63,418 nucleotides of DNA from the NCBI GenBank assembly GCA_037445775.1, contig JBBIJX010000004.1, forward strand, positions 1 to 63,418, written 5' to 3'. The position numbers and the translations under genes are program-made. Under the pieces are notes generated by a model, which was not told the DNA's origin, ran no database searches, and saw only the letters and a program-made list of their open reading frames with translations. Below are positions 42,460 through 50,436 of the stretch, piece by piece. Each line of letters starts with the position of its first letter. Position 1 is the first letter of the stretch. This DNA is from JBBUX01 sp037445775 (GTDB taxonomy: Bacteria; Actinomycetota; Coriobacteriia; Anaerosomatales; PHET01).

Positions 42460-43644
42460 ATGACCGACACGAACACGGTTGCGCCACCCAAGCCGCCGCA
42501 GCCACCGCCCCCGGCGGGTGTCCAAGGTCCTGCGCCGCCCGAGCCGCCGCGCCAGTCGGGAACGGCGGCGGTGACGTGGGGCGTGATCCTCATCGCTGTC
42601 GGGCTTGTGCTGTTAGCCGAACGCTTCGTGCCGGTGTTCTCCGCGTGGAACCTCTGGCCCCTCATCATCATCATCGCGGGCGTGGTCCAGGCGGTCACTC
42701 CCGGTAAGGACGGTTGGAGAATCTCGAAGCTCTTCGATGGGCTCGTAACCGTCGCGTTCGGCGGTGTGTTTCTCGCCATCACCACAGGCGTTGTGGGCTG
42801 GGACGTCTGGGCCCGCATCATCACGCTGTGGCCGGTGCTCATCATCGCGCTCGGGCTCGAGCTCTTGAGCAAGGCGCTCGGTGCGAGCTGGCCGAAGATC
42901 CTCGGGTCACTCGCGATAATCGCGGCGCTCGCGTACTCGGTCGCCGTGACCGCCGCCGACCTCGATGGTGTCGTGCTTCTGCGCTCCCCACCCGGTGGCA
43001 CCCCCTACGAGCTGTCCGAGTCCGACGCCGGGGTTGAGCAGGCGAACCTCAAGCTGGATGCAGGTGTAGCACGTGTGCGCATGAGCGCGGGCGACGACTT
43101 GGTCAGCCTGCGTGGCACGAGCCCTTTCGGGGAGCCGGAGCTGCGTGTCGAGCGCTCGGGGAGCTCGGCTGACGTGGACGTCTCGCTCCAGAAGGAGCCG
43201 GTGTCGATGGTGTGGCCGGGCGACTTCACCGCAGACTATGCGGTGAGGTTCTCGCGTGACGTGTTGTGGGACCTCAAGGTCGACGTGGGCGTCACCGCGC
43301 TCGATGCGGATCTGTCCGAACTCGACGTTGCCCGGCTCGAACTCAAGCCTGGCGTGGCGAGTTGTGACGTGAAGCTCGGCGGCGTCCCCGCCGGCCGAAC
43401 CGAATCGCGCGCTATGGTCGAAGCCGGCGTCTCAAGCGTTCGAGTGCGCCTGCCGTCACGCGTCGCTGCGCGTGTCGAGATAGAGAGCGGGCTGTCGGGT
43501 TCGACCGTCCGCGGAGGGTTCTCGCCGGCAGGTGAAGGGGTGTGGGAGACCGAGGACTACGATGCGGCGCGGGCGGCGAGCACGCCGGTGTGGGTCGTGA
43601 ACGTGAAGTCCGGCATCGGTTCGGTCACGATCGACACCTACTAG
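42460..43644 (+). CDS. LiaF/LiaI-like membrane protein with toast-rack-type C-terminal domain
   Basis: 394 residues. The Pro-rich cytoplasmic N-terminus (1-35) precedes membrane helices near 40-58, 62-80, 100-118, 124-142 and 150-165. The soluble C-terminal domain (about 180-394) has repeated beta-strands in the LiaF/toast_rack pattern (ANLKLDAGVARVRM, ending VKSGIGSVTIDTY). LiaF-type proteins restrain envelope-stress signalling. The adjacent PspC gene supports an envelope-stress role. A GGGGAGA ribosome-binding site precedes ATG. Confidence 0.78.
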   Translation: MTDTNTVAPPKPPQPPPPAGVQGPAPPEPPRQSGTAAVTWGVILIAVGLVLLAERFVPVFSAWNLWPLIIIIAGVVQAVTPGKDGWRISKLFDGLVTVAFGGVFLAITTGVVGWDVWARIITLWPVLIIALGLELLSKALGASWPKILGSLAIIAALAYSVAVTAADLDGVVLLRSPPGGTPYELSESDAGVEQANLKLDAGVARVRMSAGDDLVSLRGTSPFGEPELRVERSGSSADVDVSLQKEPVSMVWPGDFTADYAVRFSRDVLWDLKVDVGVTALDADLSELDVARLELKPGVASCDVKLGGVPAGRTESRAMVEAGVSSVRVRLPSRVAARVEIESGLSGSTVRGGFSPAGEGVWETEDYDAARAASTPVWVVNVKSGIGSVTIDTY

Positions 43645-43656
43645 GAGGGTAGTGCG

Positions 43657-44172
43657 ATGAATGAGAACAAGAGGAGTGCGGACTGGCAGGTCTTTGGCGC
43701 GATAGCGCTGATCGCGCTTGGCGCATTCTTGTTGATGAATCAGATAGGGGGGCCGTGGTGGGGCATGGTGCGCGAAGCGTTCCGTGCCGCCGCCTCGTAC
43801 GCGTGGCCCCTCGCTCTCATCGGCCTTGGTGCGATCCTCTTGATCAACGCACGGCATGGAACCTTCGCCACAGGCGCTGACGGCCGCCGCCTGTATCGCT
43901 CGAGGTCCGAGCGCATGGTCGGCGGTGTTCTCGGGGGGCTTGCCGAGTACCTGGGGGGCGTCGATCCCGTCTGGTTGCGGATCGCCTACGTGCTCGTCGC
44001 CGTCGCGACCGGCTTCGGACCCGCGGTGATCGTCTACATCATAGCGATGATCGTGATCCCCGAGGCGCCGCGCCCTGCCCACGAGCCGACACAGTGGCCG
44101 CAGCCGTGCGAGCCGCCGGCGCCCCCGGCCCCGCCCGGGACTCAGCCGCCACACGCGCCGACCGTGGAGTAA
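43657..44172 (+). CDS. PspC-domain membrane protein
   Basis: 171 residues. Two N-terminal hydrophobic helices (about 12-28 and 45-65) are followed by a PspC domain (about 78-145: RLYRSRSERMVGGVLGGLAEYLG, cited in part, then DPVWLRIAYVLVA) with another helix, and a Pro-rich tail. PspC proteins sense or buffer membrane stress. It follows the LiaF-like gene by 12 bases with GGAGGG before ATG, so the two form an operon, possibly including the downstream amidohydrolase. Confidence 0.88.
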   Translation: MNENKRSADWQVFGAIALIALGAFLLMNQIGGPWWGMVREAFRAAASYAWPLALIGLGAILLINARHGTFATGADGRRLYRSRSERMVGGVLGGLAEYLGGVDPVWLRIAYVLVAVATGFGPAVIVYIIAMIVIPEAPRPAHEPTQWPQPCEPPAPPAPPGTQPPHAPTVE

Positions 44173-44178
44173 CGGGTA

Positions 44179-45129
44179 GTGACGACGCGATTGCCGGAGG
44201 CGCCTCCGAGCCGTCCGGGAGACGTCATCGACGCCCACGTGCACCTGTTCACCGTCGGCCTGCTCGAAGAGTGGCTCTCCACGCTGCCTCCCGGTCAGAT
44301 GAAGCGGTTCCGGAACGCGCTCGAGGAGCGGAAGTTCGGCAGAAGGGGTGATCAGGTCCTTCCGGACCTGACACCCGAGGAGACGGCCGAATGGTACGCG
44401 GAGCGCCTGCGCGAAGCCGGGGTGGCCAAGGCGCTCGTCGTCTCGGTCGCGCCCGACAACCAGTGGACACGTGAGTTCATCACGCATGCTCGTGGTCACA
44501 TCCACGCGCTCTGCAACGTCGACCCGCGCGACCCCGGAGCGCCGGAGCTTCTGGAACGCGAGCTAGCTGCGGGCTTTCGCGGCGTGAAACTGCTCCCGGT
44601 GAACCGGTGTTTCCGCCTTTCGGATGCGGCGTGTCGGCCCTTCCTCGAGAAGGCGGCTGAGCGCAGGGCGCCGATGATCGTGCACTATGGCGTCAGTGTC
44701 GATCCTGGGGCGGACCTGCGCTTCGCCGACCCCATCGACCTGTCGCCCGTGGCAAGAGACTACCCCGAGATCACGTTCGTGATCGCACACTTCGGGGCCG
44801 GTTGGCTCGACAGCGTGCTTAGGCTCGCGTACCAGTGCCCCAACGTCTGCGTCGACTCAAGCGGGACGAACAACTGGCTCGATTATCACGTACCCAAACT
44901 CGCGCTCGCCGATGTCTTCGAGCGGTGCCTGACGGCGATGGGGCCTGAGCGTGTGCTGTTCGGCACGGATTCGAACACGACCGCGCCGTACCGAACGTGG
45001 ATCCGGTACATGCAACAGCGCACGCTCCAGGAACTCGGCTTGTCGCCTGACGATGTCGACCTCGTCGTCCGCGGCAACGCGGCGCGCATCTTCGGGCTTG
45101 ACGAGCCGTTGACGGCGACGGGGGGGTGA
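44179..45129 (+). CDS. Amidohydrolase-2 family metal-dependent hydrolase
   Basis: 316-residue TIM-barrel hydrolase. The HxH motif is IDAHVHLF near residue 20, with a His in MIVHYG (about 172), a His in VIAHFG (about 205) and an Asp in LFGTDSN (about 265), the metal and base residues of amidohydrolase-2 (ACMSD-like) enzymes. These act as hydrolases or decarboxylases; substrate unknown. GTG 44179 lies six bases after the PspC stop, preceded by GGAG. The methyltransferase gene follows after four bases. Confidence 0.85.
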   Translation: MTTRLPEAPPSRPGDVIDAHVHLFTVGLLEEWLSTLPPGQMKRFRNALEERKFGRRGDQVLPDLTPEETAEWYAERLREAGVAKALVVSVAPDNQWTREFITHARGHIHALCNVDPRDPGAPELLERELAAGFRGVKLLPVNRCFRLSDAACRPFLEKAAERRAPMIVHYGVSVDPGADLRFADPIDLSPVARDYPEITFVIAHFGAGWLDSVLRLAYQCPNVCVDSSGTNNWLDYHVPKLALADVFERCLTAMGPERVLFGTDSNTTAPYRTWIRYMQQRTLQELGLSPDDVDLVVRGNAARIFGLDEPLTATGG

Positions 45130-45133
45130 ATCG

Positions 45134-45928
45134 ATGAGCGACAGCACGAAACCGGTCGCTCCCAACAGCCACTACGATGAGTTCGTGGACTGGGAGAAGC
45201 GCCTCGCGGTTGAGGGGCCGTTCTTCCGGGACCTGTTCGCGCGCGAGGGGGTCTCGCGCGTCGTCGACGTGGGATCGGGGAGCGCGCGTCACGCGATCAT
45301 GTTCGCAACGTGGGGGCTCGACGTCACTGCGGTCGATCCCGACGAGTCGATGCTCGCCCGGGCACGCGCGAACGCGGAACGGTTTGCGGCCGACGTAGAG
45401 GCGGCCGGCGGAAGCATCCGCGTCGTCGAAGGCGGTTTTGGGTCGCTGCACCGGCTCGGCGTCGAGGCCGCCGACGCGGTGACGTGCACAGGCAACGCCT
45501 TGCCGCACGTCGCCGGACGCGACGGTCTCACGGAGGCGCTCGCTGACTTCGGCGGTGTGCTCGTCCCCGGCGGTGTGCTCGTGCTGCATCTGCTCAACCA
45601 CGATCGGCTGCTACAGAAGAGGACACGCGTGATCGCACCTAAGGTCGTCGAGACTGCAAGCGGTGCGACGAAGGTCTTCGTACGGGTGATCGACTACCCC
45701 CAAGGTGACGACGTCTTCGTCTTCGACTTCGTGACGCTCGAGCGCGACTCGGGCGGCTCGTGGTCGCTGTCGAGCCGGCGCTCGACCCATACGGTGATGC
45801 CGGTGTCCCTGCTGGAAAGCGAGCTGCCTTGCGCCGGATTCGGGCGTATCGAGACGTTCGGTGGTCACGATGGGCACGCAGTGACTTCGGACGACGAGAG
45901 CGTGATCGTGGTCGCACAGCGTCGCTGA
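45134..45928 (+). CDS. Class I SAM-dependent methyltransferase
   Basis: 264 residues. The SAM-binding motif I is VVDVGSGSARHA (about residues 38-49), motif II has the acidic DVTAVDPDESML, and motif IV is TCTGNALPHV. The region after about 170 is beta-rich with a Ser/Arg stretch (SLSSRRSTH). Substrate unknown. ATG 45134 follows GGGGGGTGA four bases after the amidohydrolase stop, indicating one transcript. It is convergent with the Maf gene. Confidence 0.87.
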   Translation: MSDSTKPVAPNSHYDEFVDWEKRLAVEGPFFRDLFAREGVSRVVDVGSGSARHAIMFATWGLDVTAVDPDESMLARARANAERFAADVEAAGGSIRVVEGGFGSLHRLGVEAADAVTCTGNALPHVAGRDGLTEALADFGGVLVPGGVLVLHLLNHDRLLQKRTRVIAPKVVETASGATKVFVRVIDYPQGDDVFVFDFVTLERDSGGSWSLSSRRSTHTVMPVSLLESELPCAGFGRIETFGGHDGHAVTSDDESVIVVAQRR

Positions 45929-45950
45929 GGTTCTGCGCCCCAGTGGTGTG

Positions 45951-46631
45951 TCAGGTCTCGCCGACGATGCGCGGGCCCAGGCGGCAGGTTCGCCCGAGTG
46001 CGGCGTTGCAGGCGCCCACCGGCAGTGATAGCCCCTCGGGTGTCTCGGCCACGATGGCTGGGTCACTGAGAGCCGAGCAGAGGTGACACAGCGGCAGCCC
46101 GGCGACGTTCTGGAAGCACTCGTCGAGTGTGACAGAGGCGACCTGGGCCTCGATGTTGTAAGCCCCGGCACACCCGAGGTACGTCCCGAGGGCGAGCCAT
46201 GCGGCGATGCGGCAGTCGGTGAGTTCGGCCATCACTACCTCGGTCGTTACTGCGAACGTCGTTGGTGCGGCCGCGTGCGGGTCCCAGACTGCGCAGCCGG
46301 TCACCACCTGATGCTTGCGGGCGGAGAGAGCGCGAAGCATGCGCCACGCGTCGGCCTCATCGACAGGTTTGCCGAGCAGCTCGCCATCGTGCACGACGAT
46401 CGTGTCGAAGCTGAGCAGGAGCGCGTCGGACTCGAGTCCCCGGGCGGCCTCGGCCTTCTCGGCAGCGAGCGCGGCCGCGAGCGCGGCCGGGTTGGACGCC
46501 AGCGGTGAGGCGAGGTCTTCAGGCGTGTCGACGTGGATCGCATGGAACTCGACGCCTAGCCACCTCAAGAGGCGCCGCCGCCGGGGGGAGCGCGACGCGA
46601 GGACAAGGCGGGTTCCGTGATGGTGAGGCAT
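45951..46631 (-). CDS. Maf-like nucleotide pyrophosphatase
   Basis: 226-residue Maf/YceF-type enzyme that hydrolyses non-canonical or pyrimidine nucleoside triphosphates. The N-terminal signature LVLASRSPRRRRLL is clear; FDTIVVHDGELLGKPVDEADA holds the catalytic Asp (cited in part), followed by HQVVTGCAVWD and the late YLGCAGAYNIE motif. The C-terminal about 25 residues, rich in Cys and Arg, extend beyond the typical end. ATG 46631 matches the family start. It diverges from the HEAT-repeat gene of locus 2. Confidence 0.9.
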   Translation of the reverse strand: MPHHHGTRLVLASRSPRRRRLLRWLGVEFHAIHVDTPEDLASPLASNPAALAAALAAEKAEAARGLESDALLLSFDTIVVHDGELLGKPVDEADAWRMLRALSARKHQVVTGCAVWDPHAAAPTTFAVTTEVVMAELTDCRIAAWLALGTYLGCAGAYNIEAQVASVTLDECFQNVAGLPLCHLCSALSDPAIVAETPEGLSLPVGACNAALGRTCRLGPRIVGET

Positions 46632-46706
46632 GTCGGCATGATAGCGCAGGACAGGCGGGTATCACGGCGGGCTCGGCCTCCGGCCCGAGGAGCGCGTGCA
46701 CTGCCC

Positions 46707-46712
46707 TATAAT
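46707..46712 (+). promoter_or_regulatory. -10 box of the HEAT/HD-GYP operon (locus 2)
   Basis: A perfect TATAAT at 46707-46712 lies 46 bases before GTG 46759. No good -35 is seen at the usual spacing, so an activator may be needed. Confidence 0.5.
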
Positions 46713-46758
46713 CGGGGGAGACTCGCCGCGCGCACGCCCGGCGAGGGGAGGAGACGGC

Positions 46759-48927
46759 GTGACCCCTCATCGTGACCAGCCGAAGGCGCCGCCGCAGATT
46801 GAACGAGTGTTGCGCGCACTCGTGACGACGGCTAAGGCGGTCTCCCTCTACCCGAAGACGAGTACCATCCCCCGTGACACGGCGACCGCATGCGCAGCCT
46901 GCGTGGCGCAGGCGCTCGCGGAGCGCTCTGAGCTGCGCTTCGTCATCGCGAAGGAGGGACTGTTCTGCGACGACATCCTCGTCTCCGCAGAGCGCGCTGT
47001 CTTCGAGACGCTTGCGCTGTCCTTCTACAACCATCACCTGGCTGACGTCCGTTTTCACGCGGGGGTGGACGCGCGATCCATCGTCGGGCTCCTCTCGCTG
47101 TTGCAGAGTCCTCCGGAGGAGGTCGCGGCGGCCGGCGGATTCGAGTCGCGGCTGTGGGACCTGAACATACCCAACATCTCGGTGACCGAGGTCCACGTTT
47201 CGATCGTGGACGCGGATGTGGCGGGCGAAGGTGAAAACGCCCCCGCGGAGTCGCTCCCCGCATCCCTCGGCGAGATCGATGAGATCGTGGCTGGAGCGTA
47301 CGGCGGACGTGCGCGTGACCAGCTGACGGTGGCGCGCTTCCTGCGGAACCCGTCGGCCGTGAGCAAGTACCTCCGCGATACGTTCAGCGGCGCAGGCGCG
47401 GGTCTCACCGACTTGTCGCTTGTCGGTGAGCGTTTCGCTGAATTGGCCGAGATCGCGTACACCGCAAACAGCGGCGAGGGACGTCTTGACCGCTTGCGCG
47501 CGTTGGGCGCCTCGCTCGCGGAGCTCGATCCGGATCTGCGTCATGGGCTCCTCGTCGAAGAGGTCTTCCCTGAAGCGCGTACGAACGAAGCGCTCGCTGC
47601 CGTCATTCGCGAGCTGGACCTCGACGAGATCTGTCGAATGCTCGTGAGCGATGTAGGCGCCGACGAGATCTCGCGACAAGGTCTCGCGCGCGCGATCCGG
47701 TACCTGTCGATGATCTCGCTCACCGACTTCGATCAGGTGATCACCGCAGCAGGAGCGGCGATGCGTGGGGCGGGTTTCGAACAGGGGTTCGTGGGTGACG
47801 TGCTTGAGATGACCCTGCCCAGCCGCGTCATGATCAGGCAATCGCCTCAGGCCGCGCCCGCCGGGCAGCGGCCGGTGGACGCGATCTACAAGCTCATGGA
47901 CCTCGCGCCGCTTCCCGAAGACGGCGTGGTAGCCGCTGAGCCCGAGATGGCGGGGCTCAAGGAGGAGGCACGGCGCGGTATCACTGATGGTGATGTGATC
48001 ATGTCGCTCGTATCCCTTGTAGCGATGGATGTCCGGGCGGCGCAGTTCGCGACGACGATGTCGATGCTCGAGGACTCGCTGGGCCTGCTCGTGTCGAGCG
48101 GCGAGATCGACATCGCGGCAGACGCCGCCGACGAGCTCATGGCGGCATCGCAGGACGTTCGGCTCGACGAGGGACAGCGTATGCGCCTGAGCGGGGCGAT
48201 CAAGCGGTTCACACGCCCATCGGATGTGCAGGCTATCGCGCATGCTCTTCGTGTGTATTCTCCGGGGTCGAGCGAGCACGAAGCCGCCCAGCGGCTTCTG
48301 GGGGCGCTCGGGCCGCTCGCGGTCGATCCGCTCCTAGAGCAGCTCGCGTCCGAGGACGAGATGCAGGTGCGGAAGCTCTACGTCGACCTCCTGTCGAGCA
48401 TGGCGACGCGCTACGTGAGCGAGCTCGGCGAACACGTGAGTGACCACCGTTGGTTCGTCGTGAGGAACGTCGTGGGCATCCTTGGGAGCACGCGGTCATC
48501 GGCGACCCTGCCCTACATCGAACGTGTCGTCAGGCACCCCGAGGCGCGCGTGCGTCGTGAGGTGATCCGCGCGCTCTCGCACATCCATGACCGGCGGGCG
48601 CACGACCTCCTCGTGCACGCACTCTCTGACGATGACGCTCAGAACGTGCAGTTGGCGGCTCGCTACCTGGGTACGGCCGGAATCGGGACCGCCATCCCGG
48701 CGCTCATCCAGGTCGCCAAAGGCGAGGGACGCGGCAATCGAGAGTCCGGGCCTCGCGTTGAGGCGATAGAGGCCTTGGGCCGCATGGGCGCCACCGAAGC
48801 GCTGCCCGCGCTTACGAGCATCGCACGCAGCCGGTCGCTGCTCGGCGGCGGGCGAGGCCGTGAGGTCAGGACCGCCGCTGAGGCCGCCGCCACCCGGATC
48901 ACAGGCCGGAAAGGGGGCGAGCGGTGA
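46759..48927 (+). CDS. HEAT-repeat protein with shared N-terminal domain (locus 2)
   Basis: 722 residues. The shared N-terminal domain (about 15-155: AKAVSLYPKTSTIPRD, FVIAKEGLFCDD) is followed by helical middle segments and clear HEAT repeats in the last 230 residues (for example RRWFVVRN-type HRWFVVRNVVGILG, VRREVIRALSHI, ARVRR, IEALGRMGATEALPAL). No enzyme motif. GTG 46759 has GGGGAGGAG five bases upstream; the longer frame extends into promoter sequence. The stop overlaps the start of the HD-GYP gene (GTGA). Layout and order equal those of locus 1, so the pair is a duplicated module. Confidence 0.78.
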   Translation: MTPHRDQPKAPPQIERVLRALVTTAKAVSLYPKTSTIPRDTATACAACVAQALAERSELRFVIAKEGLFCDDILVSAERAVFETLALSFYNHHLADVRFHAGVDARSIVGLLSLLQSPPEEVAAAGGFESRLWDLNIPNISVTEVHVSIVDADVAGEGENAPAESLPASLGEIDEIVAGAYGGRARDQLTVARFLRNPSAVSKYLRDTFSGAGAGLTDLSLVGERFAELAEIAYTANSGEGRLDRLRALGASLAELDPDLRHGLLVEEVFPEARTNEALAAVIRELDLDEICRMLVSDVGADEISRQGLARAIRYLSMISLTDFDQVITAAGAAMRGAGFEQGFVGDVLEMTLPSRVMIRQSPQAAPAGQRPVDAIYKLMDLAPLPEDGVVAAEPEMAGLKEEARRGITDGDVIMSLVSLVAMDVRAAQFATTMSMLEDSLGLLVSSGEIDIAADAADELMAASQDVRLDEGQRMRLSGAIKRFTRPSDVQAIAHALRVYSPGSSEHEAAQRLLGALGPLAVDPLLEQLASEDEMQVRKLYVDLLSSMATRYVSELGEHVSDHRWFVVRNVVGILGSTRSSATLPYIERVVRHPEARVRREVIRALSHIHDRRAHDLLVHALSDDDAQNVQLAARYLGTAGIGTAIPALIQVAKGEGRGNRESGPRVEAIEALGRMGATEALPALTSIARSRSLLGGGRGREVRTAAEAAATRITGRKGGER

Positions 48928-50414
48928 GCGACGAGGAGCGCGCAGACACGTTCTTCGCAGGGGGGAGCGACGAAGAAGACGCACTCGCCGCCGAACAGGG
49001 AGTCTGCACTACGGACGCCGCGACCGGCTCAGATGAGTTGCTCGTTCGGTACTCGCAGGCGCAGCTCGCACGTGGGCGAGAGCTGTTATCACGGATCTAT
49101 GCGATCCGCCGCGCCGCGCGGTACTACCCGCTCGATCACCCCGCAGTCAAGGAGAGCGTCGTCGCTCTCATGGGCGTGGCGCGCGCCTATCATGTTGAGG
49201 GTGTCGACGTGCATCTCTCGTTCTTCGAGGGCGAGGTACTTCTGGGCGAGCAGCTGCTGACCGAGGAGAGCGTGCTGTTCGACCAGATGATCCGCGACAT
49301 CACCGCGCTCGGGATAGGGTCGATCGTGGTGAAGCGCGGCGCCGACGTGGATGAGCTCATGCGAGCCGCGCACGTCCTGGCCGCCGACGAGGAGCTCATC
49401 GCCGCGAAGGGTGGGCTCACCGCCGCCGTCGAGGCCCAGGGGCTCGCGAACGTGCTCATCGGGGCGCTCTGCGTCGTCGACCGCGCGACCCATGAGGCTG
49501 TCGGGGGGGTCGAGGGCACCAAGGCGACGTACGGCGAGGCGGTGTCGCTCCTGCGCGAGGTCGACCGGCTCATGCGGCTCAACAAGCCGGCGTCCGCGAA
49601 CAAGGTCAAGGGGGTCGTGCGCAGCCTCGTTGATGGTGCCACATCCAACCGGCACGCGATGCTGCAGCTTACCGGCTTGAGGAACCACGACGAGTACACT
49701 TTCTACCACTCGGCCAACGTCGCGATCCTGTCGCTGTCGCTCGGCTCGCTGATCAGCCAGGACTATCGCTTCCTCTCCTCGCTCGGCACCGGAGCACTCC
49801 TACACGACATTGGGAAGCTCTCCGTCGACGCAGAGATCATCAACAAACCCGGCACGCTGACCGCCGAGGAGTGGGCGAACATGCGCCTTCACCCCGTGAC
49901 CGGCGCCGAGATCGCCGCCCGGATTCCCGGCATCGACAAGTCGGCGATCGTCATGATTCTCGAGCACCACATGCGAACCGACGGCTCTGGGTATCCGGAG
50001 CGCACCGTCAAGCGCCCGCAGCACCTCGCGAGTCGCATCGTGTCGGTCGCTGATGCGTACGATGCGATGACGTCGAGGCGCAGCTACTCGGCGGCTCGCG
50101 TGCAGGACGAGGCGATGTCGCTGCTCGTCAGAAGCGCCGGTGTCTCGCTCGACGCGGCGCTCGTGCGTCTGTTCGTCCGCATGATGGGTGTCTATCCCGC
50201 CCGCTCGGCCGTGCGGTTGTCGGACGGCAGGATCGGGGTGGTCGTGAGTCCGAGCCTGACCGACCCGGTGCGACCGCTCGTCCGCGTCGTAGCCGACGCC
50301 TCCTGCGCGCGCATCGCGCCTCTCGACATCGACCTGACGGTCGACCGGGACGTCTCGATCTCCGCGTGCATCGATCCGCGTATGCTGAACTTCGACGTCG
50401 ACCTGTTTGTGTGA
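48924..50414 (+). CDS. HD-GYP phosphodiesterase with shared N-terminal domain (locus 2)
   Basis: 496 residues. An acidic N-terminal tail (1-45) precedes the shared domain (about 50-190: ARYYPLDHPAVKESV, HLSFFEGEVLLG), then a linker and a canonical HD-GYP domain with His294-Asp295-Lys298, His323 (RLHPVTG), His348-His349, Gly356-Tyr357-Pro358 and ADAYDAMT. It should hydrolyse cyclic di-GMP or a related dinucleotide. A C-terminal beta domain (about 410-496) follows. GTG 48924 overlaps the HEAT-repeat stop. It is the intact counterpart of the degenerate protein at 37636-38955. Confidence 0.9.
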   Translation: MSDEERADTFFAGGSDEEDALAAEQGVCTTDAATGSDELLVRYSQAQLARGRELLSRIYAIRRAARYYPLDHPAVKESVVALMGVARAYHVEGVDVHLSFFEGEVLLGEQLLTEESVLFDQMIRDITALGIGSIVVKRGADVDELMRAAHVLAADEELIAAKGGLTAAVEAQGLANVLIGALCVVDRATHEAVGGVEGTKATYGEAVSLLREVDRLMRLNKPASANKVKGVVRSLVDGATSNRHAMLQLTGLRNHDEYTFYHSANVAILSLSLGSLISQDYRFLSSLGTGALLHDIGKLSVDAEIINKPGTLTAEEWANMRLHPVTGAEIAARIPGIDKSAIVMILEHHMRTDGSGYPERTVKRPQHLASRIVSVADAYDAMTSRRSYSAARVQDEAMSLLVRSAGVSLDAALVRLFVRMMGVYPARSAVRLSDGRIGVVVSPSLTDPVRPLVRVVADASCARIAPLDIDLTVDRDVSISACIDPRMLNFDVDLFV

Positions 50415-50436
50415 GCCGATTCTTGGAGGCACCGCT

